DNA of 64,000 nucleotides from Clostridiales bacterium (GTDB lineage Bacteria; Bacillota; Clostridia; Saccharofermentanales; Saccharofermentanaceae). Shown piece by piece: positions 36,939 through 45,076 of this stretch (positions within the stretch are counted from its first letter, which is position 1; each line of letters starts with the position of its first letter). The DNA is taken from assembly GCA_017561715.1 (NCBI GenBank), contig JAFZBN010000002.1, positions 1-64,000 on the forward strand, written 5' to 3'. The position numbers and the translations under genes are program-made. Below the pieces are notes generated by a model, which saw only the letters and a list, made by a program, of their open reading frames with translations, did not search any database and was not told where the DNA came from.

Positions 36939-37415
36939 TTATACTCTTTCTTTGAGAACAACTGTTACGTGACTTGTTCTCTTGTTGATTCTGGATGCAG
37001 ATCCTCTTGCTCTCGGAATGAAGCGCTTCAGGATCGGACCCTGGCTGGAATATGCATCTGCAACATACAGGCTGGATCTGGAAAGACCGTTGTTGTTAAC
37101 AGCGTTAGCCTCAGCGGACTTTACAGCCTTCTTCAGTACCGGAGATGCAGCCTTCGGTGTGTAATCCAGGATAGCGTATGCTTCGTCAAGATCCTTACCC
37201 TTGATGAGGTCAGCAACGACCTTTACCTTACGGGGTGTGATGCGAACATACTTGGCAACTGCCTTACCCTGATCTTTGCCGATACCGAGAAGCTTCTTCT
37301 GCTTCTTAGTAAGAGCCGGCTTCTTCGCGTTCTTCTTCTGCTGCTTACCGTAAGCTTCGAGGATCTCAGCGCGATTAGATTCGATATAGTCTTTAGTCAA
37401 CTTAACTTTTTCCAC
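36939..37415 (-). CDS. rplV: Large-subunit ribosomal protein L22 with N-terminal extension
   Basis: 158 residues against about 110-115 normally. The standard domain begins near residue 50 (GKAVAKYVRITPRKVKVVAD) and ends RINKRTSHVTVVLKERV. The first 47 residues are a Lys-rich extension (EAYGKQQKKNAKKPALTKKQ). The start is GTG at 37415 with GGGAGG eight bases before it, and no ATG fits between this and the conserved core, so the extension is well supported. Confidence 0.96.
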   Translation of the reverse strand: MEKVKLTKDYIESNRAEILEAYGKQQKKNAKKPALTKKQKKLLGIGKDQGKAVAKYVRITPRKVKVVADLIKGKDLDEAYAILDYTPKAASPVLKKAVKSAEANAVNNNGLSRSSLYVADAYSSQGPILKRFIPRARGSASRINKRTSHVTVVLKERV

Positions 37416-37443
37416 TATGTTTTCCTCCCTTCAAAGCTTACGA

Positions 37444-37722
37444 TTATTTACCACCGGATGATTTCTCACCGGCATGGCCTCTGAATGTTCTCGTCGGAGC
37501 GAACTCACCCAGCTTATGGCCGATCATTTCCTCGACTACATAAACCGGAACATGTCTTCTGCCGTCATAAACAGCGATCGTGTGTCCGACCATTTCCGGA
37601 TAGATCGTCGAAGCGCGAGACCAAGTCTGTACAACCTTTTTCTCATTCGCTGCGTTCATCGCATTGATTTTCTTCATCAGGGCATCTTGTACAAAATAAC
37701 CCTTTTTGGTTGATCTACTCAT
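37444..37722 (-). CDS. rpsS: Small-subunit ribosomal protein S19
   Basis: 92 residues, [20 protein letters not shown] at the start, with the core [28 protein letters not shown]. Located in the 30S head. Confidence 0.98.
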   Translation of the reverse strand: MSRSTKKGYFVQDALMKKINAMNAANEKKVVQTWSRASTIYPEMVGHTIAVYDGRRHVPVYVVEEMIGHKLGEFAPTRTFRGHAGEKSSGGK

Positions 37723-37740
37723 TTTGGTTCCTCCCTTCGC

Positions 37741-38568
37741 TTACTTTCTACCCTTAACAATGTACTTGTTAGACTGCTTCTTCTTGTTTCTTGTCTTCTT
37801 ACCGAGAGTCGGAACACCCCAAGGTGTAACAGGACCCGGAAGACCGATCGGGGACTTACCTTCACCACCACCGTGCGGGTGATCGTTCGGGTTCATAACG
37901 ACACCACGGACTGCAGGTCTTACGCCCATGTGACGATGACGTCCTGCCTTACCGATGGATACGTTCTCGTGCTCGTTGTTACCGACAACGCCGATCGTTG
38001 CTCTGCACTTGATGGAAACCATACGAACCTCACCGGACGGGAGACGTACCTGAGCGAAATCGCCCTCTTTAGCCATCAGCTGTGCGCCGGCGCCTGCCGT
38101 ACGAACCATCTGAGCACCCTTGCCGGGCTTCAGCTCGATATTGTGGATCATGGTACCAACCGGGATGTTAGCGATCGGAAGTGCGTTACCTGCTACGATA
38201 TCAGCATCTGCGCCGGAAACTACCTTATCGCCTACATTGAGACCCTGCGGAGCCAGGATGTAGGACTTAACGCCGTCTGCATACTGGATCAGCGCGATAA
38301 ACGCTGTACGGTTCGGATCATACTCAAGTGCAACTACTGTTGCCGGGATACCATCTTTTGTTCTCTTCCAGTCGATGACACGGATCTTACGACGGTTAGC
38401 GCCACCGATGTGACGAACTGTGATACGTCCATAAGAGTTGCGTCCGCCTGAATTGCTGCCGGATGCCAACAGACTCTTCTCGGGCTTCTTCTTCGTCAGG
38501 GAAGAATAGTCCGCAACGGTCATGTTGCGTCTTGCAGGAGAAGTTGGATTAAAAGTCTTTACTGCCAT
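37741..38568 (-). CDS. rplB: Large-subunit ribosomal protein L2
   Basis: 275 residues. [15 protein letters not shown] opens it, and [21 protein letters not shown] holds the conserved His-containing loop near the peptidyl-transferase centre. Confidence 0.98.
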   Translation of the reverse strand: MAVKTFNPTSPARRNMTVADYSSLTKKKPEKSLLASGSNSGGRNSYGRITVRHIGGANRRKIRVIDWKRTKDGIPATVVALEYDPNRTAFIALIQYADGVKSYILAPQGLNVGDKVVSGADADIVAGNALPIANIPVGTMIHNIELKPGKGAQMVRTAGAGAQLMAKEGDFAQVRLPSGEVRMVSIKCRATIGVVGNNEHENVSIGKAGRHRHMGVRPAVRGVVMNPNDHPHGGGEGKSPIGLPGPVTPWGVPTLGKKTRNKKKQSNKYIVKGRK

Positions 38569-38598
38569 TCTCTCTTCACTCCTTTTCCATCAGGCCCA

Positions 38599-38955
38599 TT
38601 ACTGGCCGATTCCAAATTCTTCAATAGCTGTCTTATACTTCTTATCGGACTTAGCAGCCTTGCCGCCCTTACCGAGATAAGACACATCCTTGCCCTCTGT
38701 ATCGATAGTAACTACAGCCTTCTTGAAAGCCGGTGTAGTACCCTCTACATAGCGCTGTCTCTTCTTCTTTCCATCGTAGTTTACTGTGTTAACGGAAACT
38801 ACCTTGACCTCGAAGAGCTGCTCAACAGCCTTTCTAACGTCTGTCTTTGTAGCTGTTCTAGCTACCTGGAAAGTATACTTGCCTTCTGCTGCATCATAAG
38901 AGCTTTTCTCTGTGATGATCGGCTTAATGATGATGTCCTGCGGTGCCTTGCTCAT
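38599..38955 (-). CDS. rplW: Large-subunit ribosomal protein L23
   Basis: 118 residues, somewhat longer than the usual 95-100 because of a C-terminal tail (LGKGGKAAKSDKKYKTAIEE). The docking site for SRP and trigger factor at the tunnel exit. Its ATG overlaps the rplD stop by four bases. Confidence 0.97.
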   Translation of the reverse strand: MSKAPQDIIIKPIITEKSSYDAAEGKYTFQVARTATKTDVRKAVEQLFEVKVVSVNTVNYDGKKKRQRYVEGTTPAFKKAVVTIDTEGKDVSYLGKGGKAAKSDKKYKTAIEEFGIGQ

Positions 38956-39575
38956 ACATACACCTCCATAATCTTCTCAGCAGCTTCCTTAGTCATGATA
39001 AAGGAATCATACTTAAGGATATCGAATACGTTGATCGTATTAACGAAAGCTGTCTTGACTGTCGGAAGGTTTCTAGAAGCCTTTTCAACGTTCTCATTCT
39101 TGCCGCCGAGTACGACGAGAGCAGAATCATCAACCTTGATTGCCTTCATGAAATCAACCATGTTCTTTGTCTTCATGGTATCGAAGTCGATCGCGTCGAT
39201 AACGAAGATCTTGCTGTCAGCCATCTTTGTGGAGAAAGCAGACTTCATAGCAAGACGTCTGATCTTCTTCGGTACAGTGTAGCTGTAAGATCTCGGCTTA
39301 GGCCCAAAGATGATGCCGCCGCCGACATACTGTGCAGAACGTGTAGAACCGTGACGAGCACGACCTGTACCCTTCTGACGATAAGGACGCTTACCGCCAC
39401 CGCGAACTTCGCTTCTTGTTTTTGTGGAATGTGTGCCCTGACGACGATTTGCCAGAATGTTGAGTACTACTGTACGCATTGCTGCAGCGTTCGGCTCAAT
39501 ACCGAAGATCGCGTCAGAAAGATCCATCGATCCGACAACGGCTCCACTAAGATTCAAAATATCAATTTTAGCCAT
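38952..39575 (-). CDS. rplD: Large-subunit ribosomal protein L4
   Basis: 207 residues with the long tunnel loop (GGGKRPYRQKGTGRARHGST). In other bacteria L4 represses the S10 operon by binding the leader, which is of interest given the structured leader here. Confidence 0.98.
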   Translation of the reverse strand: MAKIDILNLSGAVVGSMDLSDAIFGIEPNAAAMRTVVLNILANRRQGTHSTKTRSEVRGGGKRPYRQKGTGRARHGSTRSAQYVGGGIIFGPKPRSYSYTVPKKIRRLAMKSAFSTKMADSKIFVIDAIDFDTMKTKNMVDFMKAIKVDDSALVVLGGKNENVEKASRNLPTVKTAFVNTINVFDILKYDSFIMTKEAAEKIMEVYV

Positions 39576-39600
39576 TTCTTAGTTCCTCCTTGTCGTCGAA

Positions 39601-40230
39601 TTACTTAGCCTTTACAGACGACGTGATTGTTACGATGCCGCCCTTAGGACCCGGAACCGCGCCCTTAAGAACGAGGATTCCTCTCTCGCCGTCAACACTG
39701 ACGACCGTCAGATTCTGTACTGTGCAGTTTACTGCGCCCATGTGACCAGGCATCTTCTTACCCGGGAGAACACGAGCCGGTGTGGAGTTAGCGCCCATGG
39801 AACCAACACGTCTGTGATACATAGAATCGTGTCCGTCCGGACCACCCTTCTGACCGTGACGCTTGATGTTGCCCTGGTAACCTTTACCCTTGGAAACACC
39901 GCTTACATCTACATGATCGCCAACTGCGAGCATGTCGGAGACTTTGATCTCCTGACCGAGGCTGTAATCTTCCTCTGTCTTAAACTCACGGATAGTACGC
40001 TTAACGCTGACCTCAGCCTTTGCGAACTGTCCCTTGTCCGGCTTGTTTACAAGCTTCTCGCGAATGTCGCCTGTTGCGACCTTCACAGCCTTGTAGCCGT
40101 CTTTTTCTACCGTCTTATTCTGAATAACAAACATAGGGTTGCATTCAATAACGGTTGCCGGTACTGCCAGACCGCTCTCATCGAAGAGCTGTGTCATGCC
40201 GGCTTTTTTGCCAAGTACGAACTTTGTCAT
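39601..40230 (-). CDS. rplC: Large-subunit ribosomal protein L3
   Basis: 209 residues, KFVLGKKAGMTQLFDESGLA at the start. GQKGGPDGHDSMYHRRVGSM carries the tip loop that reaches the catalytic centre. Confidence 0.98.
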   Translation of the reverse strand: MTKFVLGKKAGMTQLFDESGLAVPATVIECNPMFVIQNKTVEKDGYKAVKVATGDIREKLVNKPDKGQFAKAEVSVKRTIREFKTEEDYSLGQEIKVSDMLAVGDHVDVSGVSKGKGYQGNIKRHGQKGGPDGHDSMYHRRVGSMGANSTPARVLPGKKMPGHMGAVNCTVQNLTVVSVDGERGILVLKGAVPGPKGGIVTITSSVKAK

Positions 40231-40258
40231 TTCTTTCTTCCTCCTATTTAGGTTATTG

Positions 40259-40330
40259 GTTCGCGTTTTGTTTTAGTCCGCGAACATGACCTCCGCATAT
40301 CCTGCCGCTTGGACGACCGGCAGAACGCGG
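40259..40330 (-). other. Two hairpins in the rpsJ-rplC spacer
   Basis: The 109-base spacer holds GTTCGCG / CGCGAAC (40259-40265, 40279-40285). It also holds a composite stem CCGC + CTGCCG / CGGCAG + GCGG (40293-40330). Neither has a T-tract. Spacers elsewhere in the operon are mostly under 30 bases. Confidence 0.6.
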
Positions 40331-40339
40331 AAAAAGCCA

Positions 40340-40651
40340 TTAGGCCTTGAGCTCAATGCTCACGCCTGCAGGCATGTCAAGCTTTGTCAGTGCGTCGATC
40401 GTCTTCTGGTTCGGTGCGAAGATGTCGATGAGACGCTTATGAGTTCTAAGCTCAAACTGCTCACGGGAATCCTTATACTTATGAGGAGAACGCAGGATCG
40501 TTGTGATCTCTTTCTCTGTCGGGAGCGGGATCGGGCCGGAGAAGCTTGCGCCTGTTCTGGTGACCGTCTCGACGATTCTTGCTGCGCTCTGGTCAAGGAG
40601 CTCGTGATCGTAAGCCTTGAGCTTAATTCTGATCTTCTGGTTTGCTGCCAT
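40340..40651 (-). CDS. rpsJ: Small-subunit ribosomal protein S10
   Basis: 103 residues from [25 protein letters not shown] precedes the ATG by eight bases, and an upstream in-frame TTG overlapping that box is not used. Also known as NusE, an antitermination partner of NusB. First gene of the S10 operon, with a leader of about 270 bases. Confidence 0.98.
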   Translation of the reverse strand: MAANQKIRIKLKAYDHELLDQSAARIVETVTRTGASFSGPIPLPTEKEITTILRSPHKYKDSREQFELRTHKRLIDIFAPNQKTIDALTKLDMPAGVSIELKA

Positions 40652-40799
40652 TTGTTTTTCCTCCAATACTTTGCTGTTGTTTTTTCTTCACCCTGTCCAG
40701 CGTTTCTTCTGATCCCATCATAAAACCCAGGAGACCAGTTACCACATAATGCGGCACTTTGGGCCTGGGCATGTGTTCTTCAAAACACACGCTGTACAT
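40623..40799 (-). CDS. Possible 58-residue upstream reading frame overlapping rpsJ start
   Basis: An ATG at 40799 with GAGGAA six bases upstream opens a 58-codon frame ([20 protein letters not shown] at the start). It runs past the rpsJ ATG in another frame and ends at 40623. The ribosome binding site lies in a hairpin loop (TCCGG / CCGGA, 40799-40816). No family is recognised. It may be a leader peptide or chance. Confidence 0.3.
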   Translation of the reverse strand: MYSVCFEEHMPRPKVPHYVVTGLLGFMMGSEETLDRVKKKQQQSIGGKTNGSKPEDQN

Positions 40800-40930
40800 C
40801 CGGGTTCCTCGCCGGAGATCCATGCCTCCGACTGCTCCGCCTAAGTTACCCGCTCTCTAAAGCACAGCCCGCTTTATCCTGCGGCAATCTCAAGCATCAA
40901 CGCTTGCGCGTACAAAGTCGCGCACGAAAG
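40652..40930 (-). ncRNA. Structured S10-operon leader
   Basis: From the predicted start of transcription (about 40924) to rpsJ the leader is about 270 bases. Visible stems are CCCAGG / CCTGGG (40726-40731, 40764-40769), TGTGTT / AACACA (40772-40777, 40784-40789) and TCCGG / CCGGA (40799-40816). A leader of this size is expected for autogenous control, perhaps by L4; the binding protein is inference. Confidence 0.5.
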
Positions 40931-40959
40931 ATTATACAGCGCACATCAAGTGTTTGCAA
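40931..40959 (-). promoter_or_regulatory. Promoter of the S10 operon
   Basis: The minus strand reads TTGCAA (40959-40954), a 17-base spacer ending in TG, then TATAAT (40936-40931). Confidence 0.75.
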
Positions 40960-40969
40960 GCACTATTTT

Positions 40970-41064
40970 CAAAAAAAGTGAATTTTTTACTGAAAAAAGG
41001 ACTTTTCCGAAACTCCATGCCCGAAAACAAGCATTTCAACGGCATTTCGGAGCCTTCTTCCTTC
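40970..41064 (-). other. Region after hslO with possible terminator
   Basis: On the minus strand CTCC-ATGCC pairs imperfectly with GGCAT-GGAG and is followed within 20 bases by CTTTTTTC. Several A- and T-tracts follow before the S10 promoter. A terminator for hslO is likely but its exact form is uncertain. Confidence 0.45.
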
Positions 41065-41976
41065 TTATTCCTCAAGCATCCCCAGAACATCTTCCTGCGA
41101 GAAGTGATACTTCTGATCACAGAAATGACATTCCAGATCGATACCGTTCGGATCTTCCGACAGTTCGGTAAGATCTTTTTTGCCGATCGCCATGAGGTTT
41201 CTTTCCATTCTGTCCCTGCTGCAGTTGCATTTATAGGCCACTTTTCTTCCCTCAAGGAAGCAGATGTCCTTATCCCCCAGGAACATATCGAGGATCTTTT
41301 CGGGGTTCATCCCTTCGTTCAGAAGGAATGTCACATCCGGGAATCCGCCGCTGACGCGATTCTCCAGATAGGAGATCGTCTCTTCATCCGCACCCGGAAG
41401 AAGCTGCACCATGAAGCCTCCGGCGCAGGTCACACCGTTGGCATCGATGCCGACACCTAAAGATACGATCGAAGGTGTCTGCTCAGAAGACGCAAGATAA
41501 TAGGTGAAATCCTCGGCGATCTCACCGGAGACCAGCTCGACCTGTCCGACATACGGTTCTTTCAGACCAAAGTCCTTTACCACGGTGAGCTTGCCGTTTC
41601 CGACAGCGGCACCGACATTAAGCTTTCCGGGACGGTGATAGGTGGTCTCGACGACAGGTTCCAGACAGTAGCCACGGACATTTCCGTGGGAATCCGCGAC
41701 CGCGGTCATTCCCTGCAGGGGGCCGTCGGAACGGATATTGGTCGTCAGGGAGTCTCCTTCCCCCTTCAATGTATCGGCAAGGAAAAGCGTTCCCGTCAGA
41801 AACCTTCCGAGAGCCGCCGTCGCGACAGGGGAAGTGTTATGGATACGAAGCGCTTCTTTTACCAGATTCGTGGAACGGATCGCAAGCGCCCTTACCTTTC
41901 CGGAAAGCGCCGTGGCAGTCACGATATAATCCGAGTCATCCATCGGAGAACCCGGTGCCAGATAGAAATCATCCAT
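41065..41976 (-). CDS. hslO: Redox-activated chaperone Hsp33
   Basis: 303 residues. Under oxidative stress it releases zinc, forms disulfides and holds unfolding proteins. The zinc cysteines are CNC near 249-251 and CHFC near 282-285, the CXC...CXXC pattern. GGAGA lies ten bases before the ATG at 41976; a second ATG 33 bases inside is less well placed. It is five bases from the preceding methyltransferase gene, so it ends the ftsEX-led unit. Confidence 0.95.
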   Translation of the reverse strand: MDDFYLAPGSPMDDSDYIVTATALSGKVRALAIRSTNLVKEALRIHNTSPVATAALGRFLTGTLFLADTLKGEGDSLTTNIRSDGPLQGMTAVADSHGNVRGYCLEPVVETTYHRPGKLNVGAAVGNGKLTVVKDFGLKEPYVGQVELVSGEIAEDFTYYLASSEQTPSIVSLGVGIDANGVTCAGGFMVQLLPGADEETISYLENRVSGGFPDVTFLLNEGMNPEKILDMFLGDKDICFLEGRKVAYKCNCSRDRMERNLMAIGKKDLTELSEDPNGIDLECHFCDQKYHFSQEDVLGMLEE

Positions 41977-41981
41977 CTTAG

Positions 41982-42791
41982 TTATCTCCGTTTCTTACTT
42001 TCTTTCTCAGAGGAAGATAATACATCCATAGGGCGTCTGACGCAATAGAAGATCCTCTCGTCTTTGTCATTCGGTTTTCTTTTCTTCAGGTCGCCGAATA
42101 CTCCGGCTACTTCCAGACCGTACTTCGTTACGATCTCCCGGATCTCCTCATCTGAGTAATAACGCTCGACGATATCTTCATCACAGCGGGAATAGGTTTC
42201 TCCGTCTTCGGTCCCGAACATCGTAAGGGAAGCCGTGTTGAGCCTCATTTTCGGATCGTAGTCATTTTCCCAAAGGACCGTAAAATCATCTTCCACCAGA
42301 TAGAAGAAATTATCGGAAAGTGTCTCCTCGAAATGCTTTTTCGTGGCGACATCAAAGATGAAAAGTCCTCCGGGATTCAGAAAATTCGAAAAGGAAGCGA
42401 ACATCTTCTCCAGTGCTTTTCGATCGGCAATGTGGTTTACGGTATCCAGAAGGGAAACGAAAATGTCCACGGAACCGAAAAGATCAAGCTTGGTCATGTC
42501 CTGCAAAAGCCACAGGATCTTCGATCTCGTACCGGCATTTTTTCTCGCCTGATCGAGCATGCACGGGGAATTGTCGACACCGATCGTGTCATAGCCACGC
42601 TTGGATAACTCAGTTGTGACAAGGCCTGTACCGCACCCCAGATCGCAAAGAAGGAGCTTGCCGTTTTCGCCGTCGCCGGATTTCTTTGCGTAGCGCTTTG
42701 CGATCTGATCTACGAAATCCGCCCATTCAGAAGGATCGAGATCCTTCTGGAATGCGTCATAATATACCGCTAAAAAATCGTAGGCTGACAT
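41982..42791 (-). CDS. Class I SAM-dependent methyltransferase
   Basis: 269 residues from MSAYDFLAVYYDAFQKDLDP; the frame stays open for 92 codons upstream inside the M23 gene but without coding character there. Motif I is LCDLGCGTGLVTTEL (about 47-61), with GVDNSPCMLDQAR following. The start resembles small YqeM-like methyltransferases of Firmicutes (Y-D-x-L-A-x-x-Y-D). Substrate unknown. It lies four bases after the M23 gene and five before hslO. Confidence 0.85.
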   Translation of the reverse strand: MSAYDFLAVYYDAFQKDLDPSEWADFVDQIAKRYAKKSGDGENGKLLLCDLGCGTGLVTTELSKRGYDTIGVDNSPCMLDQARKNAGTRSKILWLLQDMTKLDLFGSVDIFVSLLDTVNHIADRKALEKMFASFSNFLNPGGLFIFDVATKKHFEETLSDNFFYLVEDDFTVLWENDYDPKMRLNTASLTMFGTEDGETYSRCDEDIVERYYSDEEIREIVTKYGLEVAGVFGDLKKRKPNDKDERIFYCVRRPMDVLSSSEKESKKRR

Positions 42792-42795
42792 ATTC

Positions 42796-44163
42796 TTATC
42801 CTTTGATATAAGGAACCGGGTCGACTTTCTGGCCGTTGACTCTGACTTCGAAGTGCAGGTGCGGGCCTGTGGAAGTACCGGTACTGCCGCATTCCGCGAT
42901 CGTCTGACCGGCCGATACCTTGTCGCCGACGGCAACATAGACATCACGGCAGTGAGCATAGCATGTCGTGATACCGTTTCCATGGTCAATAACACAATAG
43001 TTGCCGTAGTTAACCGATCCGGTGTTCTGTCCTTCGACCGGCTCGTCGACCTTGATGACCGTACCATCGGCCGCGGCTACGATCGGGTTGCCGTAAGAAC
43101 CGCCGAGGTCGACGCCCCAGTGCATCTTGTCGTAATGATATACCGGATGGTAACGCATACCGTAACCGGAATAGACTGTATAGTCTCCGGGGTAAGGCCA
43201 TGTCATCTTTGCACCGACAGGTGCAGAACCACCGCCACCGCTGTTACCGCCGCCGTTTCCTGAATTTCCGGAACCGCTCGGTTTCGGAGTCGCTGTCGCT
43301 GTCTTCGTTTCCGAAGCTCTCTTCGCGGCGGCTGTCGCCGTCAGAGAAGCCTGTCTTCTTTCCTCTTCTTCTCTCTGTCTTTGCAGTTCACGGATCTCAT
43401 CGTCGAGACGGTCGGCCTCCGCCTGGAATTCGTCTTCCTTCTGCTGCCATCTGGAAAGAGAGGTGGATGTATCTTCCAAAGCGGCCTCAGTCACACCGAT
43501 GCGGTCTTCAAGTTCTTTCAGTTCCGCCATCTTCTGGTCGGCGATCGCCTGCATATCTTCCGCTTCCTGGAGTGCCAGTTCGTTATTCAGTTCGGCGTCA
43601 TCCATCGCGATCGTGAGCTGGTCGATCATCTGAAGATCGGCATCACCGATCAGGGAGATCAGTTCGAGGTTCGTAAAGAAACCGGCAAGCGAGTCGGAAG
43701 ACAGAAGGATCTCCAGGGTGGACTTATTCTCATAAGCGAACATGACACCGATCCTTTCGGCGTATTCCTGTCTCTTGTTAAGCAGGTTCTCCTGGGATTC
43801 GATATAGGCGTCAAGTGCTTCCTGCTTGGCGATCAGTGCAGCCGCGTACTGCTCGGAGATCTCACGGTACTGCGTCATCTGCTCGTCGCTTAAGCCCTGA
43901 AGTTCGGCAAGTTCTCCGGACAGCTGGCTCTTTTCCTGCTGAAGTTCATTGACTCGGTTTGAAGCTTCATCTGCTTTCTGCTTCGCTTCGGCGCGCTTTT
44001 TCTTCGCGTCATCGATATCCTGCTGGGAAGGCGTGTAGGACAAAAAGCCTCTGTCGACCGCCTTGATCGGCTTTCTGGAAAGGAAAGATACCGCTCCGAA
44101 GATGATCGATGCACATAAGGCAAAGGCTATAACCGTTTTGACTCTTGTGTTTCTGAAAATCAT
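42796..44163 (-). CDS. EnvC-like murein hydrolase with M23 domain
   Basis: 455 residues. A signal anchor (about 12-29) is followed by a long coiled coil (about 50-270) and a Gly/Ser-rich linker. The LytM/M23 endopeptidase domain spans about 325-455. Zinc ligands appear intact: HWGVDLGG (His347, Asp351) and the HLHFEVR motif near 430, with HCRDVYV between them. Together with ftsE and ftsX immediately upstream this matches the FtsEX-PcsB/EnvC system that opens septal peptidoglycan during division. Intact ligands suggest it is itself a hydrolase, unlike E. coli EnvC. Confidence 0.92.
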   Translation of the reverse strand: MIFRNTRVKTVIAFALCASIIFGAVSFLSRKPIKAVDRGFLSYTPSQQDIDDAKKKRAEAKQKADEASNRVNELQQEKSQLSGELAELQGLSDEQMTQYREISEQYAAALIAKQEALDAYIESQENLLNKRQEYAERIGVMFAYENKSTLEILLSSDSLAGFFTNLELISLIGDADLQMIDQLTIAMDDAELNNELALQEAEDMQAIADQKMAELKELEDRIGVTEAALEDTSTSLSRWQQKEDEFQAEADRLDDEIRELQRQREEEERRQASLTATAAAKRASETKTATATPKPSGSGNSGNGGGNSGGGGSAPVGAKMTWPYPGDYTVYSGYGMRYHPVYHYDKMHWGVDLGGSYGNPIVAAADGTVIKVDEPVEGQNTGSVNYGNYCVIDHGNGITTCYAHCRDVYVAVGDKVSAGQTIAECGSTGTSTGPHLHFEVRVNGQKVDPVPYIKG

Positions 44164-44176
44164 GGCAGTTACCTCA

Positions 44177-45076
44177 TCAGACCTTTACGTACTTTCGTAC
44201 GGCAATACCACTTCCGATGGAACCGATGATCACACCGCTTGCCAGGCAAAGGATCAAAACAGAAAGCGACAGGGACTTCATCGTCAGGATCGAGTAGATG
44301 CTCGAAGGATCGACATTTCTCATCGCACGCTTATAGATCGCGCTATATGCGGCATGAGTGATCCCCCACGCGCAAAAAGCGCTGACCATGCCGACGAGCG
44401 CGCCTTCGACAACGTATGGCAGACGGATATATCCGTTTGTGGCACCGACGAATTTCATGATCGCGATCTCCGTGGATCGTGAGTAAACGGAAATACGAAC
44501 CATGTTGGAGATGATAAACAGCGAGATCACGAAAAGCACGATAAACGAGATGACCGTCGCGACATTTACCGTTTTTGTCGCGCTTGTCAGGAATTTCATG
44601 ACATGGCTTTCCTGCATGACTTTCTCGATTCCGGGGATCGCCTGAAGACGCATGACGACTTCATCCGCGTATGCCGGATCCGTCAGCTGGACCGTGACCG
44701 TGTACGGAAGATAGGTGTTGTAATCAAAATCATCGAGGATGGATGCGCTGTCACCGAGGTCTTTTCTGAAACGCTCATAGTTCTGTTCCGGAGAAAGACC
44801 CTGATAACCCTTGATCTGCTGCGGGTTTCCCTGCAGATACTCAACGAGCATATCCATCTGTTCCTGTGTGCAGCCGAGTTTCATATATACTTCGATCGGC
44901 GGCTGCTGGCCGACCTTCTTCATCAGATATCTGGCGTTCGCCGAGAAAATGAAGAATACCGACATCAGAAGAAGCATCAGAAGGATCGTGGAAACAGAGG
45001 CGATCGTGACCAGAGGGTGACGGATGATACCCTGAACGCCTTCTTTTAAAGAATTCCAAAACGCGCGGATACTCAT
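44177..45076 (-). CDS. ftsX: Cell-division ABC transporter permease-like FtsX
   Basis: 299 residues, four transmembrane helices (first about 23-45, the others in the C-terminal half) with a large outer loop after the first. It passes ATP-driven conformational signals from FtsE to the extracellular hydrolase. The ATG overlaps the ftsE stop by four bases, and the M23 gene follows after 13 bases. Confidence 0.95.
   Translation of the reverse strand: MSIRAFWNSLKEGVQGIIRHPLVTIASVSTILLMLLLMSVFFIFSANARYLMKKVGQQPPIEVYMKLGCTQEQMDMLVEYLQGNPQQIKGYQGLSPEQNYERFRKDLGDSASILDDFDYNTYLPYTVTVQLTDPAYADEVVMRLQAIPGIEKVMQESHVMKFLTSATKTVNVATVISFIVLFVISLFIISNMVRISVYSRSTEIAIMKFVGATNGYIRLPYVVEGALVGMVSAFCAWGITHAAYSAIYKRAMRNVDPSSIYSILTMKSLSLSVLILCLASGVIIGSIGSGIAVRKYVKV

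Noticed and set aside
29840..40925. 15-mer TTTGTACGCGCAAGC present inverted in the adk and S10 leaders
   Set aside because: A few chance 15-mer matches are expected in a window this size, and the flanks do not match.
42792..43067. 92-codon N-terminal extension of the methyltransferase
   Set aside because: It lies entirely inside the M23 gene in another frame, is Arg/Ser/Thr-rich, and the ATG at 42791 has a ribosome binding site.
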